The notes under the pieces were generated by a model that was not told the origin of the DNA, made no database searches, and saw nothing but the letters and a program-made list of their open reading frames with translations. The position numbers and the translations under genes are program-made. This document shows, piece after piece, positions 22,960-32,369 of a stretch of 64,000 nt of DNA (within the stretch, counting starts at the first letter, position 1; every line of letters starts with the position of its first letter). This stretch comes from DATLLN01 sp963809205 (GTDB lineage Bacteria; Actinomycetota; Thermoleophilia; Gaiellales; JAICJC01): NCBI GenBank assembly GCA_963809205.1, contig CAWEIS010000004.1:434001-498000 (forward strand), read 5' to 3'.

Positions 22960-23948
22960 TGCCGCCGGTAGCCGTCCTGGCGGAACCAGGCGACCGTGTC
23001 GCGGATGGTCTCCTCTAGCGGCCGCGTCTGGAACCCCATCGCCTGCGCCTTCGACCCGTTGTAGAACCACCAGTACGCGCTCGACCGCAGCTCCGCCTCG
23101 TCCAGCGGCACCAGCGGCAGGTGCAGGACGCGGGCCAGCGCCAGCGGCGGCGCCAGCAGCCCGACCGACGCGCCGATCTGCCGCCGTCGCTTGCCTGAGA
23201 CCCGGCCGACAAGGTCGAAGTACTCGGCGTGTGAGCGGTTGCCGTCGGCGCCGGTGAGGATGTGGCGGTCGCCGGTCTCCCCTCGCTCCTCGACCAGCAG
23301 CAGTCCCTGCACGGCGTCGCGCGCGTCGACGTAGCTCAGCCCGCCGCGCACCGTGAACCGCAGGACGCCGCGCATGTACTCCTCGATCGGCCACGCCGAC
23401 ACGCGGTGCACATCGCCCGGCCCGATCACGAACCCCGGGTTGGCGATCACCACGTCCTGACCCTCGTCGGCGGCCCGCAGGGCGTGCTGCTCGCCCCATG
23501 CCTTCGACCGTGCGTAGCGGAAGTCGCCCCGGCGGTCGTCACCGTCGATCAGGAAGTGCGCCTCGGTGCGGGGATGTGTCGCGTTGCCCGCCGGCCCCAT
23601 GGCGCCGACGCTGGACACGTAGACGACGCGGCCGACGCCCGCCTCCCGGGTCGCGGCGAGCAGCGCCGCCGACCCGTCCACGTTGACCGCCTGCAGGGCC
23701 GCTTCGTCGCGCGCCCGGTGGCCGACCACACCGGCCAGGTGGAACACCCGCTCGACACCATCGAGCGCCGCCGGCAGCGACTCATGCTGCGTCACGTCGC
23801 CCAGCACGATCTCGGCGCCGGTGCCGTCCAGCCGGCGCGCCGATTCGGGACTCCGGGCCAGGGCGCGCACCTCCCGTCCGCGCGCCCGCAGCTCGCGCAC
23901 CAGCTCGGTGCCGAGGTAGCCGGTGGCGCCGGTGACCAGCGTGCGCAT
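22956..23948 (-). CDS. NAD-dependent epimerase/dehydratase family protein
   Basis: A 330-residue extended SDR protein with Rossmann motif GATGYLG at 7-13, VYVSSVGAMG (catalytic serine) and YARSK (Y and K) near 145-149. The overall pattern (VFHLAGVVGH, GPGDVHRVS) is that of the atypical dihydroflavonol-reductase/hopanoid-associated epimerase group. Substrate unknown. It stands alone on the minus strand, divergent from an MFS gene. Confidence 0.85.
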   Translation of the reverse strand: MRTLVTGATGYLGTELVRELRARGREVRALARSPESARRLDGTGAEIVLGDVTQHESLPAALDGVERVFHLAGVVGHRARDEAALQAVNVDGSAALLAATREAGVGRVVYVSSVGAMGPAGNATHPRTEAHFLIDGDDRRGDFRYARSKAWGEQHALRAADEGQDVVIANPGFVIGPGDVHRVSAWPIEEYMRGVLRFTVRGGLSYVDARDAVQGLLLVEERGETGDRHILTGADGNRSHAEYFDLVGRVSGKRRRQIGASVGLLAPPLALARVLHLPLVPLDEAELRSSAYWWFYNGSKAQAMGFQTRPLEETIRDTVAWFRQDGYRRH

Positions 23949-23986
23949 GGGCGGGGAGCCTACCCTGGCAAGGCTACGCTGCGGCC

Positions 23987-25312
23987 GTGGAGCGCCTCCC
24001 CACCTTCGCGCTTGGGCTGGCCGTCGGGCTGGTGCTCGCCGACTCGTCGGTCGTCATCCTGGCGCTGCCCGAGATCCTCGACCAGTTCAACGTCGCGATC
24101 GACGACGTGGCCTGGGTGCTGACGCTGTTCAACCTCGTGCTGGCGATCACGGCCGTGCCCGCCGCATACCTGGCGCGGAGCCGTGCTTCCGACCTCGTCT
24201 GCCGGGCGGGGCTGGTCGTCTTTGCCGCGGCCTCGCTGGGCTGCGCCCTGGCGCCCAGCTTCGAGGTGCTGCTGATCTCCCGCGGCGTGCAGGCGCTGGG
24301 CGGCGCGGCGGCGGTGTGCGCCGCGCTCGAGCTGCTGCCGGCGCAGCTCAGCTCCGAGCGGCGGGCTGCCGCCGTCTGGGCGGCGGCCGGCGCGCTGGGC
24401 GCCGCCGCCGGGCCGGCCATCGGCGGCTTCCTCACCCAGGCGATCTCCTGGGAGGCGATCTTCTACGTGCAGGTACCGCTGGCTCTGGCTGCGGCGGTGC
24501 TGCTTCCCCGGGCAACCGGACGCCCGGTCAAGGCGCCCGCCGGTCGGCCGCACATCGCCGCCAACGTCGCCCTCGGCCTGCTGTCGGCGTCGCTCACCGC
24601 CGCGCTGTTCCTGGTCGTGCTGCTGCTGATCAACGGCTGGGGCCACAGCCCGCTGAGCGCCGCGGCCGTCGTCACGGTGATGCCGCTGGCCTCGCTCGTC
24701 TCGTACCGGCTGCTGCCGTCGACCGGCGCCCCGCGGGTGCGGGCAGCCTGCGGGGCGATTCTGGTCGGCGGCGGACTGCTGGCGCTGGCAGTGCTGCCCG
24801 GGGCCGACTGGTGGTGGCTGGTGGTCCCGCAGATCCTGATCGGCGCCGGCCTCGCCCTGGCGCTGGGCGCGCTGACCGAGGACGCGCTGGCCGGCCGCTC
24901 ACCGCTCGCCGTCCACGGCGGATGGACGATCGCGTCGCGCCACGCCGGCGTCTGCATCGGCCTGCTGATCCTGACGCCGATCTTCACCGGCGACTTGATG
25001 GATCAGCAGAACGCCGCCGAGGCGTCGGGCACCCGGATCATCCTCAACTCGTCGCTCAGCCTGACCCAGAAGATCGACCTCGGCAGCCGGCTGGTCGAGC
25101 AGATCCAGTCCGGGGCCGTGACCAAGCCGCCCGACCTGAAGCCCGCCTTCGAGGCGATCGGCAACACGCCCGAGATCAGCAAGCTGGAGGCCGAGATCCA
25201 GGATCAGATCGACCGCGCGGTCACCCACGCCTTCTCGGGCAGCTTCCTCGTGGCCGCGCTGATGGCGCTGGCGGCGCTGATCCCGCTGGCCCGGGGGAGG
25301 CCCGAGCTGTGA
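23987..25312 (+). CDS. MFS transporter (DHA2-like)
   Basis: A membrane protein of 441 residues with about 12-14 transmembrane helices. The early LADSSVVILALPEI matches the D1 motif of DHA2 drug:proton antiporters, and AGALGAAAGPAIGGFLTQ is the motif C region diagnostic of antiporters. A soluble loop of about 80 residues (roughly 345-420) between the last two helices is unusual. GTG start. The stop overlaps the next gene start (GTGA). Confidence 0.85.
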   Translation: MERLPTFALGLAVGLVLADSSVVILALPEILDQFNVAIDDVAWVLTLFNLVLAITAVPAAYLARSRASDLVCRAGLVVFAAASLGCALAPSFEVLLISRGVQALGGAAAVCAALELLPAQLSSERRAAAVWAAAGALGAAAGPAIGGFLTQAISWEAIFYVQVPLALAAAVLLPRATGRPVKAPAGRPHIAANVALGLLSASLTAALFLVVLLLINGWGHSPLSAAAVVTVMPLASLVSYRLLPSTGAPRVRAACGAILVGGGLLALAVLPGADWWWLVVPQILIGAGLALALGALTEDALAGRSPLAVHGGWTIASRHAGVCIGLLILTPIFTGDLMDQQNAAEASGTRIILNSSLSLTQKIDLGSRLVEQIQSGAVTKPPDLKPAFEAIGNTPEISKLEAEIQDQIDRAVTHAFSGSFLVAALMALAALIPLARGRPEL

Positions 25313-25765
25313 GCCGTGGCGCGTGGTGGATCGCCATCGCCTGTGTCGTCGCGGTCGTCCCGGCCGTGGTCTACGCCGCAGCCGGTGGGCGCGACTACAA
25401 GCCGGCCGCGTCCGGCAACCCGTGCGACGCCCGCAAGTGGCCGAGCGTCGACGGCACCGACGAGATCCTCCAGCAGGCGGCGCTCTCGGCGATCGACGGC
25501 GCGGCATGCAAGCTGGGCGTCTCGTCCGAGGCGCTGGGCCTGGCGCTGACCAGCCAGGACAGGCTCGACCAGTTCGCCAAGGACAACGGCATCAGCCAAC
25601 TCGGAGGTCGAGCAGGCGGCCCGCGCCGGCCTGCTGCGCGCGGTCGACGACGGTGAGGCCAGCGGCGAGATCAACGGGGTGACCGCGTTCGCGCTGCGGA
25701 TCGCCGCCCAGGCGGTGCCGATCGACCGGCTGATCCAGCTGGTGCGCGACCAGGTCTACGGCTAG
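25309..25765 (+). CDS. Exported protein of unknown function, interrupted by a +1 frameshift
   Basis: GTG 25309 overlaps the MFS stop. The product has an N-terminal signal-anchor (WWIAIACVVAVVPAVVYAAA) and a helical outer domain (CDARKWPSVDGTDEILQQAA). The frame breaks at about 25596. Reading one base further on restores SEVEQAARAGLLRAVDDGEA down to TAG at 25765; removing one C from AGCCAAC near there gives a continuous 151-residue protein. It is probably functional with the MFS transporter, whose periplasmic loop has similar character, but the role is unknown. Confidence 0.6.
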
Positions 25766-25776
25766 TCAGCGGTGCC

Positions 25777-26671
25777 TTACAGGCTCGACGCCGAGAACGT
25801 GTCGCAGGCGTTGGGGTCGCCGCTGTCGAAGCCGGCCCGGAACCAGCGCGTCGCGCTCCTCGGCCGACCCGTGCGTCCACGTCTCGGGGTTGACGCGGGC
25901 GCCCGCCGACTGCTGGATGCGGTCGTCGCCCACGGCTGCTGCGGCGGTCAGCGCCTCCTCGAGGTCGCCGCGCTCGAGCATCCCGCGCTGCTCGACAGAG
26001 TGGCCCCACACGCCGGCGAAGCAGTCGGCCTGCAGCTCCATCCGCACGGAGAGCTCGTTCTGCTTGCTCGGGTCCTGCTGCTGCTCTGCCCGCACCTGCC
26101 GCTCGATGCCGAGCAGGTTCTGGACGTGGTGCCCGAGCTCGTGGGCGACGACGTAGGCCTGCGCGAAGTCGCCGGGCGCGCCGAACCGGCGCGACAGCTC
26201 GGTGAAGAATCCGAGGTCGAGGTAGACCGTCTGGTCGGGCGGGCAGTAGAACGGCCCGACGGCGCTGGAGGCCCCGCCGCAGCCGGTCTGGACGCCCTGC
26301 CGGAACAGCGTCACGTCCGCGTCGCGCCAGCTGCGGCCGGCGGCCTGGAACTCCTGCTGCCAGAAGTTCTGGATGTTTGCGCGCAGGAATTTGACGAACT
26401 CGACCTGCTGTTCCTCGGGGTCGGGCCCCTGCGGGCCGCCGGTCTGCTGGGCCCGCGGCATCTGGTCGAGCGGGCTGTTGATGTCGAATCCGCCGCCTCC
26501 GCCGCCGGACAGCAGATTGCCGCCGCCCAGCAGGACAACGACCACGATAACCAGGATCGTGGGGATACCTAGCTTGCCCATCGGCAGTCCACCGAGCCCG
26601 CCCCCGGGCCCGCCTCCGGCCGAGCGCTGGTCGCGTAGTCCGCCGTCCCCCTGCACCCGTTTCCACTTCAT
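25777..26671 (-). CDS. Neutral zinc metallopeptidase (YpfJ family), +1 frameshift near C-terminus
   Basis: The gene encodes a single-pass membrane protein: a Gly-rich cytoplasmic N-terminus, a helix at about 35-50 (IPTILVIVVVVLLGG) and an outer metallopeptidase domain. The zinc site HELGHH lies in YVVAHELGHHVQNLLG, and ELQADCFAG supplies the third ligand region. As written the last codons are garbled (after GSAEERDA). Skipping one base at about 25847-25853 restores RWFRAGFDSGDPNACDTF, the standard family ending, stopping at 25779-25777 (297 residues). The uncorrected frame would run to 25766. Confidence 0.85.
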
Positions 26672-26694
26672 GAGGTCTGTATCTTTCCAGCACC

Positions 26695-27186
26695 GTGGGT
26701 GACGACGCCAGCCAAGAGGTCGAGGGCGAGACCCCGAAGGAGCGGGTCAACCGTGAGCTGATCGAGCTCCTGAACGAGGTGCGCGTTGCCCTCCCGGGCG
26801 TGCAGGTGCTGTTCGCGTTCTTGTTGACGGTGCCATTCGCAGCCGGCTGGAAGGACACGACCAACCTGCAGAAGGACGTCTACGTCTGCGCGGTGGTGAC
26901 GGCCGCGATCGCCGCGATCTTCATGATCGCGCCGTCCAGCTACCACCGGCTGCTGTTCCGCCAGCCGCACAAGGAGCACATGCTGATGACGTCCAACAAG
27001 CTGCTGATCATCGGCATGGTCTTCCTCGCGCTGTCGATCTGCATGTGCGTGTTCCTGGTGGTCGACTTCGTGATCAGCATCCCCTGGGCGCTCACGCTGA
27101 CCGGGCTCGTCGGCCTGCTGATGATCGTGCTCTGGTACCTGATGCCCCTGAACCGCCGCCACGAGGTGTGGCCCCCGCGGGATTAG
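26695..27186 (+). CDS. DUF6328-family four-helix membrane protein
   Basis: A protein of 163 residues. A short acidic N-terminus with ERVNRELIELLNEVRVALPG is followed by four transmembrane helices (VLFAFLLTVPFAAGW, VCAVVTAAIAAIFMIAP, LLIIGMVFLALSICMCVFLV and a last one ending at LWYLMP). Between helices 2 and 3 is SYHRLLFRQPHKE. This layout matches DUF6328, whose function is unknown. GTG 26695. It is divergent from the metallopeptidase. Confidence 0.75.
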   Translation: MGDDASQEVEGETPKERVNRELIELLNEVRVALPGVQVLFAFLLTVPFAAGWKDTTNLQKDVYVCAVVTAAIAAIFMIAPSSYHRLLFRQPHKEHMLMTSNKLLIIGMVFLALSICMCVFLVVDFVISIPWALTLTGLVGLLMIVLWYLMPLNRRHEVWPPRD

Positions 27187-27779
27187 CCCCGCGGCATCGC
27201 GTCGACCCGCCGCACCCAGGCGGCCAGCCGCGGGTGGCCGCCGCCGAAGGCGAGGTGGTCGATCAGTACGCGGTGGAACGGCTCGTCGTCGTCCGGGTCG
27301 TACATCGAGGCGTCGCCGTACTTGAGGAACGGGAAGGCGATCGCGTCGGCCACGCCGACGCCCTCCGACAGCAGGTGGTCGCGGCCGGCCAGCAGCGCCT
27401 CAAACAGCTCGAGCGAGCCGTGCAGTTCCGCGACCAGCTCCGGGTCGCGGTCGCCGTCATCGATCAGGTTCGGGGGCCGCTTCCAGATCCGGTTGAACCA
27501 GTCGACGAACACGTCGGCCTCCGCCGAGCGTGCCGGGTCGGTCGGCCACAGCGCCGGATTCGGATGCGTCGCCTCGAGGTGGCGGAGGATCGCCGTTGAG
27601 TCGCTGATCACCGCGCCGTCGTCCTCCAGCACCGGCACCAGCTCCTGGCCGGCGAGCGCGACGATCGCCGAGCGATCGGCCGGATCGTGGACGACGATCT
27701 CGGCGTCCAGACCCTTGAACCCGAGGGCCAGCGAGACCCGCTCGACGTTCGTGGAGAAAGGGATCACGTGCAGTCGCAC
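27183..27779 (-). CDS. Glutathione S-transferase family protein
   Basis: A protein of 198 residues. The thioredoxin-like N-terminal domain starts MRLHVIPFSTNVERVSLAL and contains LVPVLEDDGAVISDSTAIL, with the cis-proline and glutathione-site DS. A helical C-terminal domain follows (LLSEGVGVADAIAFPFLKYG, the N-capping region). Actinomycetes usually use mycothiol, so the thiol cofactor may not be glutathione. Overlaps the 3' end of the convergent upstream gene by 4 bp. Confidence 0.82.
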   Translation of the reverse strand: MRLHVIPFSTNVERVSLALGFKGLDAEIVVHDPADRSAIVALAGQELVPVLEDDGAVISDSTAILRHLEATHPNPALWPTDPARSAEADVFVDWFNRIWKRPPNLIDDGDRDPELVAELHGSLELFEALLAGRDHLLSEGVGVADAIAFPFLKYGDASMYDPDDDEPFHRVLIDHLAFGGGHPRLAAWVRRVDAMPRG

Positions 27780-27873
27780 GAACCGAGTATCGCGGAGATC
27801 CGGACGCCCTGCGATGTGCCGCCGGGCGCTATTCTCCGCCTGTCCCCGGGCAGGATGTCCACCCGCGGGGCGC

Positions 27874-27946
27874 GCCGACGTAGCTCAGCTGGTAGAGCAC
27901 ATCACTCGTAATGATGGGGTCCGGGGTTCGAGTCCCCGCGTCGGCT
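27874..27946 (+). tRNA. tRNA-Thr (anticodon CGT)
   Basis: A complete cloverleaf of 73 bases. The acceptor stem GCCGACG (27874-27880) pairs with CGTCGGC (27939-27945). The D arm is AGCTCAGCTGGTAGAGC. The anticodon stem CATCA/TGATG encloses loop CTCGTAA, giving anticodon CGT for threonine. The T arm is CGGGG-TTCGAGT-CCCCG. The CCA end is not encoded. Confidence 0.97.
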
Positions 27947-28109
27947 CTTCGCCGCATGGATGGCTGGCCCCGGATCCAAGCCTGTCCTCCGATCTCACGA
28001 CACCGCCACACGAGACTCACGGCATTTCGCGGACTTGCGGTCAGCTGGTTTCTACCTCACAATTGGCCGATGTCCGATCAAAGCGATCTGGTGACGGACT
28101 AGCCGGATC

Positions 28110-29417
28110 ATGGGCCGATTAGCCGCACGCCGAGGCACGCTGGTCTCGATCGCTTCCGTCGCGATTTGCCTGGTCTTCGCCGGCGCCGCGGCCGGGGCGG
28201 TGGGCGGACTGGACAGCTCGTTCAGCGGCGACGGTAAGGCCGTGACGGATTTCACGTCGCGCCATGATTGGGCGAGCGCGGTCGTCGTCCAGTCCGACGG
28301 CGCGATCCTCGTGGCCGGCGAGTCCGGATATGGCAGCGGCGCTCGCTTCGGCGTCGCCCGTTATCGCACCGACGGGACGCTCGATCCCAGCTTCGGCGGC
28401 GACGGCAAGGTGAGGACGGACCTGACGAACGGCATCGACTTCGCCTACGACATGGCGCTGCAGGCGGACGGCAAGATCGTCGTGACCGGCGAGGCCGGCT
28501 ATCTGATGAGCAATCCGCGTGTCGGCGTCGTTCGTTACAACGCCGACGGCACGCTCGATGCGAGCTTCGGTGGCGGTGACGGCATCGTCATCACCGACGT
28601 CACCCGCCGAGAGGATTGGGGAGACGGCGTCTCCATCGAGGCCGACGGCAAGATCGTGGTCGGCGGCGGCTGCGGCTATACCAGCGACACGGGGACGGTC
28701 TGCGCGATCCGCTACAACCCGGACGGGTCGCTCGACTCGGCCTTCGGGGTCGACGGCCAGAAGCGGATCGACATCACGCCGGTGCGCGACTGGGCCAACA
28801 GCGTCACCCTGCAGACGGACGGCAAGATCGTGCTCGCCGGCGAGTCCGGCTTCGGCACGCGCAACCCCAAGTTCGTGCTGGTTCGCCTCGACGGCGACGG
28901 GGTGCCGGATCCCACGTTCGGCGGCGACGGCATCCGCACTGTCGACGTCACCGGCTACCACGACGCCGCGCTGGCGGTGCAGATCCAGGCCGACGGCAAG
29001 ATCGTGGCCGCCGGCGGCGCCGGCTGGACGCGTGTCCGACCCGGACGGTTCGCGGCGGTGCGGCTGAACGCTGATGGGAGCCTCGACCCGGCGTTCAGCG
29101 GCGACGGCATGCTCACGGCAGCCATGCCGTTCAGGAACTCGGGCGCCAACGGACTCGCCGTTCAGCTCGACGGGAGGCTGATCCTGGCCGGATACGCCGG
29201 CGGCCAGATCGCGGTTGCCCGCTTCAACGCCGACGGCACGCTGGACTCATCGTTCGGTGGCGACGGCCGGCGCACCACCGCGGTGACCGGGAAGGGCGAT
29301 TCCGGCAATGCGGTCGCGTTACAGGCCGATGGCAAGATCCTGGTTGCAGCCGAGGTCGGCTACAACCTCGCCAACGGCAACGAAAAGATGGCGGTCCTCC
29401 GCTACCTCGGCTCATGA
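28110..29417 (+). CDS. Secreted delta-60 repeat protein
   Basis: A protein of 435 residues with a signal peptide at about 1-30 (IASVAICLVFAGAAAGA). It carries at least seven repeats of about 52-55 residues. Each holds a DxxFGGDG-type motif (DSSFSGDG, DPSFGGDG, DASFGGGDG, DSAFGVDG, DPTFGGDG, DPAFSGDG, DSSFGGDG) and a QADGKIVVAG strand. Delta-60 repeats form an extracellular beta-propeller; its ligand is unknown. The 160 bp between the tRNA and this gene shows no further gene. Confidence 0.85.
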   Translation: MGRLAARRGTLVSIASVAICLVFAGAAAGAVGGLDSSFSGDGKAVTDFTSRHDWASAVVVQSDGAILVAGESGYGSGARFGVARYRTDGTLDPSFGGDGKVRTDLTNGIDFAYDMALQADGKIVVTGEAGYLMSNPRVGVVRYNADGTLDASFGGGDGIVITDVTRREDWGDGVSIEADGKIVVGGGCGYTSDTGTVCAIRYNPDGSLDSAFGVDGQKRIDITPVRDWANSVTLQTDGKIVLAGESGFGTRNPKFVLVRLDGDGVPDPTFGGDGIRTVDVTGYHDAALAVQIQADGKIVAAGGAGWTRVRPGRFAAVRLNADGSLDPAFSGDGMLTAAMPFRNSGANGLAVQLDGRLILAGYAGGQIAVARFNADGTLDSSFGGDGRRTTAVTGKGDSGNAVALQADGKILVAAEVGYNLANGNEKMAVLRYLGS

Positions 29418-29507
29418 CAACGCAATGCAACGGCGACCGAGTCACCGTCATCGCCGGACAGACGCGAGTTGTTCCCAGGCACGATCTCGTACGCGGGCGG
29501 GTTGCAC

Positions 29508-29541
29508 CCTGGTGGCGGCCGGGTGCCTGGTCGCCACCAGG
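29508..29541. terminator. Inverted repeat between convergent genes
   Basis: Arms CCTGGTGGCG (29508-29517) and CGCCACCAGG (29532-29541) form a perfect 10-bp stem with a 14-base loop. It lies in the 193-bp gap between the rightward delta-60 gene and the leftward dehydrogenase. No other feature is seen in that gap. Confidence 0.5.
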
Positions 29542-29610
29542 TTCGTGTGGTGAGCTCACGGGCTCCGCGAACCTGTAAAGCCAGTGGGAACCCGACCCCG
29601 GTCGAGTCCG

Positions 29611-30771
29611 TTAGAGGGCTTCGCGAAGGGTGGCGGCCGCGACCCGGTGGGGATACTCGGCCTGGCGGTTCTGGAACGAGAGGATCCGGGGGTTCAGGAC
29701 GACGCCATCCTGAATCTCAACCGCCCTCCGAATCGTCTCGCTGCCCTCCCAGCCGGCCGGTCCGGACATGACGGCGCGCAGGTGTGGGATCGACGCTTCG
29801 CTGATCTCCCAGGTGGCGGAGTCCCACAGATACGACGGGGTGTGGTCGACCGCGTAGTAGTGAATACGGTTGCCGACGACGAACATCGGGTCGTCGAATG
29901 ACGTCGGACGCGCCCACTCGAACCCCATGCCCTCGTCGCATGAGACGTCGATGATCAGCGCCCCGCGCTCGAACAGGTCGAGATCGTCGTTGGCGACGAA
30001 CATCAACGGACTGTCGGTGTCCTGCAGGACGCAGTTGACGACAATGTCGTGACGGCCGAGGAGCTCGGCCAGCGACCCGCGCTCGGGGTGGGCCAGAACG
30101 GGTCGCGGCGTCGCATCGTCGCGGTCATAGTGCACCAGCCGTGACGGCGGCATCGGCGCGGCCACCGCGGGAACGCTGCGGTGCGTCAGTACCGTGACGT
30201 CCGAGACGCCCAGCGCAAGCAGTGCCGCAACCGCGCCGCGGGCGGTGGCGCCGAAGCTGATCACGGCCGCCGCGAGCCGCGGGCCGAAGTGCCCGGTAAC
30301 GCCGCGCAGCTGCAGGGCATGCATGACTGAGCAGTACCCCGCGAGCTCGTTATTCTTGTGGAACACGTGCAGGCTGAACACGCCGTCGGAGGTGTAGTGG
30401 TTCATCGCCTCCCATGCGATGATCGTCAGCCGGCGATCGATCCCGAGCTGAGTCAGCGCGGCGTCCTGCACGCAATGCGGCCAACCCCACAGCACCTGCC
30501 CCTGACGCATCGCGGCCACATCTGCATGCTGCGGCTTGGGCAACAGAACGATGTCGCACTCGGCAATCAGCTGGGCGCGCTCCCGCAGTCCGCCCACCAG
30601 CGGCTCGAGCTCCTCGTCGCCAACGCCGTACGGCCGCCCGTAGCCGCGCTCGAGGAACATCCGCTGACGCAGGTCGGTCTCGACCCGGCTCAGGTGCCGG
30701 GGATGAATCGGCAATCGCCGCTCATGCTCTTTCGCCGATGTTGCGACAACGCCGAGGGTCAACGTGTCCAT
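29611..30771 (-). CDS. N5-(carboxyethyl)ornithine synthase / alanine dehydrogenase-like enzyme
   Basis: A protein of 386 residues of the alanine dehydrogenase/transhydrogenase N-terminal superfamily. It starts with TLGVVATSAKEHERRLPIHP, the substrate-site signature of the carboxyethylornithine synthase branch. A Rossmann segment ISFGATARGAVAALLALG follows at about 170-187, then NCVLQDTDSP and IDVSCDEGMGFEWA. The family reductively condenses pyruvate with an amino acid side chain using NAD(P)H; the exact amino acid here is unknown. Confidence 0.78.
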   Translation of the reverse strand: MDTLTLGVVATSAKEHERRLPIHPRHLSRVETDLRQRMFLERGYGRPYGVGDEELEPLVGGLRERAQLIAECDIVLLPKPQHADVAAMRQGQVLWGWPHCVQDAALTQLGIDRRLTIIAWEAMNHYTSDGVFSLHVFHKNNELAGYCSVMHALQLRGVTGHFGPRLAAAVISFGATARGAVAALLALGVSDVTVLTHRSVPAVAAPMPPSRLVHYDRDDATPRPVLAHPERGSLAELLGRHDIVVNCVLQDTDSPLMFVANDDLDLFERGALIIDVSCDEGMGFEWARPTSFDDPMFVVGNRIHYYAVDHTPSYLWDSATWEISEASIPHLRAVMSGPAGWEGSETIRRAVEIQDGVVLNPRILSFQNRQAEYPHRVAAATLREAL

Positions 30772-30950
30772 ACCGCCTCCGTTCCCCCGCCGAGTCTATA
30801 CGGGCCGCTGCCGGCGCACCGCGGCGCGGCGCCGCTACGACGCCCAGATCTCGCCGATCGTCGCCGCTTCCCGAGCTCGGCATCCTCGACCGCGACAAGC
30901 TCTCGCACTGAGATCGACCCGGACGGCCATCGGGCTGAGACAATGGTGTG
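30772..30950. other. 179-bp divergent intergenic region, possible gene remnant
   Basis: This gap separates leftward dehydrogenase from rightward sensor kinase and must hold both promoters. Around 30830-30911, two adjoining frames translate to YDAQISPIVAA and then PELGILDRDKLSH with a stop, which looks like the tail of a decayed or frame-broken protein. The pieces are too short to identify. Confidence 0.2.
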
Positions 30951-32369
30951 ATGACGACAATCGGCGCGGGCAGGACGTCGCCCTCGGCCCATCGGCCGGT
31001 CAGCCGGCTTCGTAGGCTGCAGGCCGGTCGCTGGTCGCCGGCCGTGCTGGTCGCCGGCCTGGTGCTCATCTCGACCGCCGTCGTCGACGTGATCACGCCC
31101 AGCGTTCCCGTCGAGGCGGCGGGCGTCTTCTACCTCGTCGTGGTGCTCGGGGCGTCGTCGCTGTACGGGCTGCGGTGGGGGCTGATCGCGAGCGTCGCGT
31201 CGGCGGCCGTCTACAACTTCTTCTTCCTGCCGCCGGCCCACACGCTGCTGATCAACGACTCCAGCGACTGGCTCGCGCTGGGAGCGTTCGTGATCACCGC
31301 GGTCGTGACCAGCGAGCTGGCCGCGCGGGCCCGCCAGGGGCGCGAGGAGGCGGCGCGCCGTGCCGCCGAGGCTCAGATGGGCGAGGGCTTCGCGACGCTG
31401 ATCGCGACGGCCGAGAGCATCGACGATGTGCTGCCCGCGCTGGCGGGGCAGGCCGCCATGGCGTTGGGTGCCACAGGCGGCCGGATTGTGCGCGATGCCG
31501 AGGGAACGGTGGGAGGCGTGCGGCTGGAGCTGGACGGCCGGCCGGTGGGGGTGCTGCTGCTGGAGGAGGCCCCGGCCGGCACCGCGAGCTCGGCCGCCGC
31601 CTGCCGGTTGGCGCGGACGCTCAGCGGCCTGATCGTACTCGGCGACGAGCGCGACCGCCGGATGCGAGCGCAGGTGCAGGCGCAGGCGCTCATCCGCTCC
31701 GACGAGCTCAAGACTGCGCTCTTGCGGGCCGTCAGCCACGACCTGCGGTCGCCGTTGATGGCGATCACCACGGCGGCGGGCGGGCTCGAGTACGCCGATC
31801 TCGACGACGACGAGCGCGAGCTGCTCGGCGCGATCGTCGACCAAGCGTCCGGCATGAGCCACATGATCGACAACCTGCTCGACATGTCGAAGCTGAGCGC
31901 CGGGGCGATCCTCCCTGAGTCCGACTGGATCGACGTCCGCGATGTGGTCGACGCTTCGGCCGAGTGCCTTGCGGTGGATCGTCGAGACCGCGTGCGGGTC
32001 GACGCGCAGCCGTCGCCGCTCGCCCGGTGCGACCCAGCACAGCTCGAGCGTGTTGTCGTCAACCTGCTCGAGAACGCGCTCAAGTTCTCGCCGGAGGGCG
32101 GCCCTGTCGAGGTCACCGTGCGGCCCGTCGCCGGTGCGGTCGAGATCGCCGTGACGGATGCGGGGCCCGGGATCCCCGAGCCCGATCTCCCGCACATCTT
32201 CGAGCCGTTCCACCGGGTGCCACAACCAGGCGGGACCGGCGGCTCCGGGCTCGGCCTGGCGATCGCCGATGGGCTGGCGCGGGCCAACGGTTGCAGGCTG
32301 TCCGTCGACTCGGAGCCGGGGCGCACCACGTTCACTGTGTGGATCCCGACACCCGCTGCGACACCGTGA
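30951..32369 (+). CDS. KdpD-like sensor histidine kinase lacking the KdpD N-terminal domain
   Basis: A protein of about 472 residues. A short N-terminus leads to a four-helix DUF4118-type membrane domain (about 30-130; GVFYLVVVLGASSLYGLRWG, YNFFFLPPAHTL). This is followed by a GAF-like region, HisKA with AVSHDLRSPL (phospho-His) and an HATPase domain (NLLENALKFSP, DAGPGIPEPD, GGSGLGLAIADGL). The membrane and kinase parts are those of KdpD, but the large N-terminal KdpD and UspA domains are absent. No kdpFABC genes are near; kup is. ATG 30951, with GTG 30948 possible. The stop overlaps the regulator start. Confidence 0.85.
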   Translation: MTTIGAGRTSPSAHRPVSRLRRLQAGRWSPAVLVAGLVLISTAVVDVITPSVPVEAAGVFYLVVVLGASSLYGLRWGLIASVASAAVYNFFFLPPAHTLLINDSSDWLALGAFVITAVVTSELAARARQGREEAARRAAEAQMGEGFATLIATAESIDDVLPALAGQAAMALGATGGRIVRDAEGTVGGVRLELDGRPVGVLLLEEAPAGTASSAAACRLARTLSGLIVLGDERDRRMRAQVQAQALIRSDELKTALLRAVSHDLRSPLMAITTAAGGLEYADLDDDERELLGAIVDQASGMSHMIDNLLDMSKLSAGAILPESDWIDVRDVVDASAECLAVDRRDRVRVDAQPSPLARCDPAQLERVVVNLLENALKFSPEGGPVEVTVRPVAGAVEIAVTDAGPGIPEPDLPHIFEPFHRVPQPGGTGGSGLGLAIADGLARANGCRLSVDSEPGRTTFTVWIPTPAATP

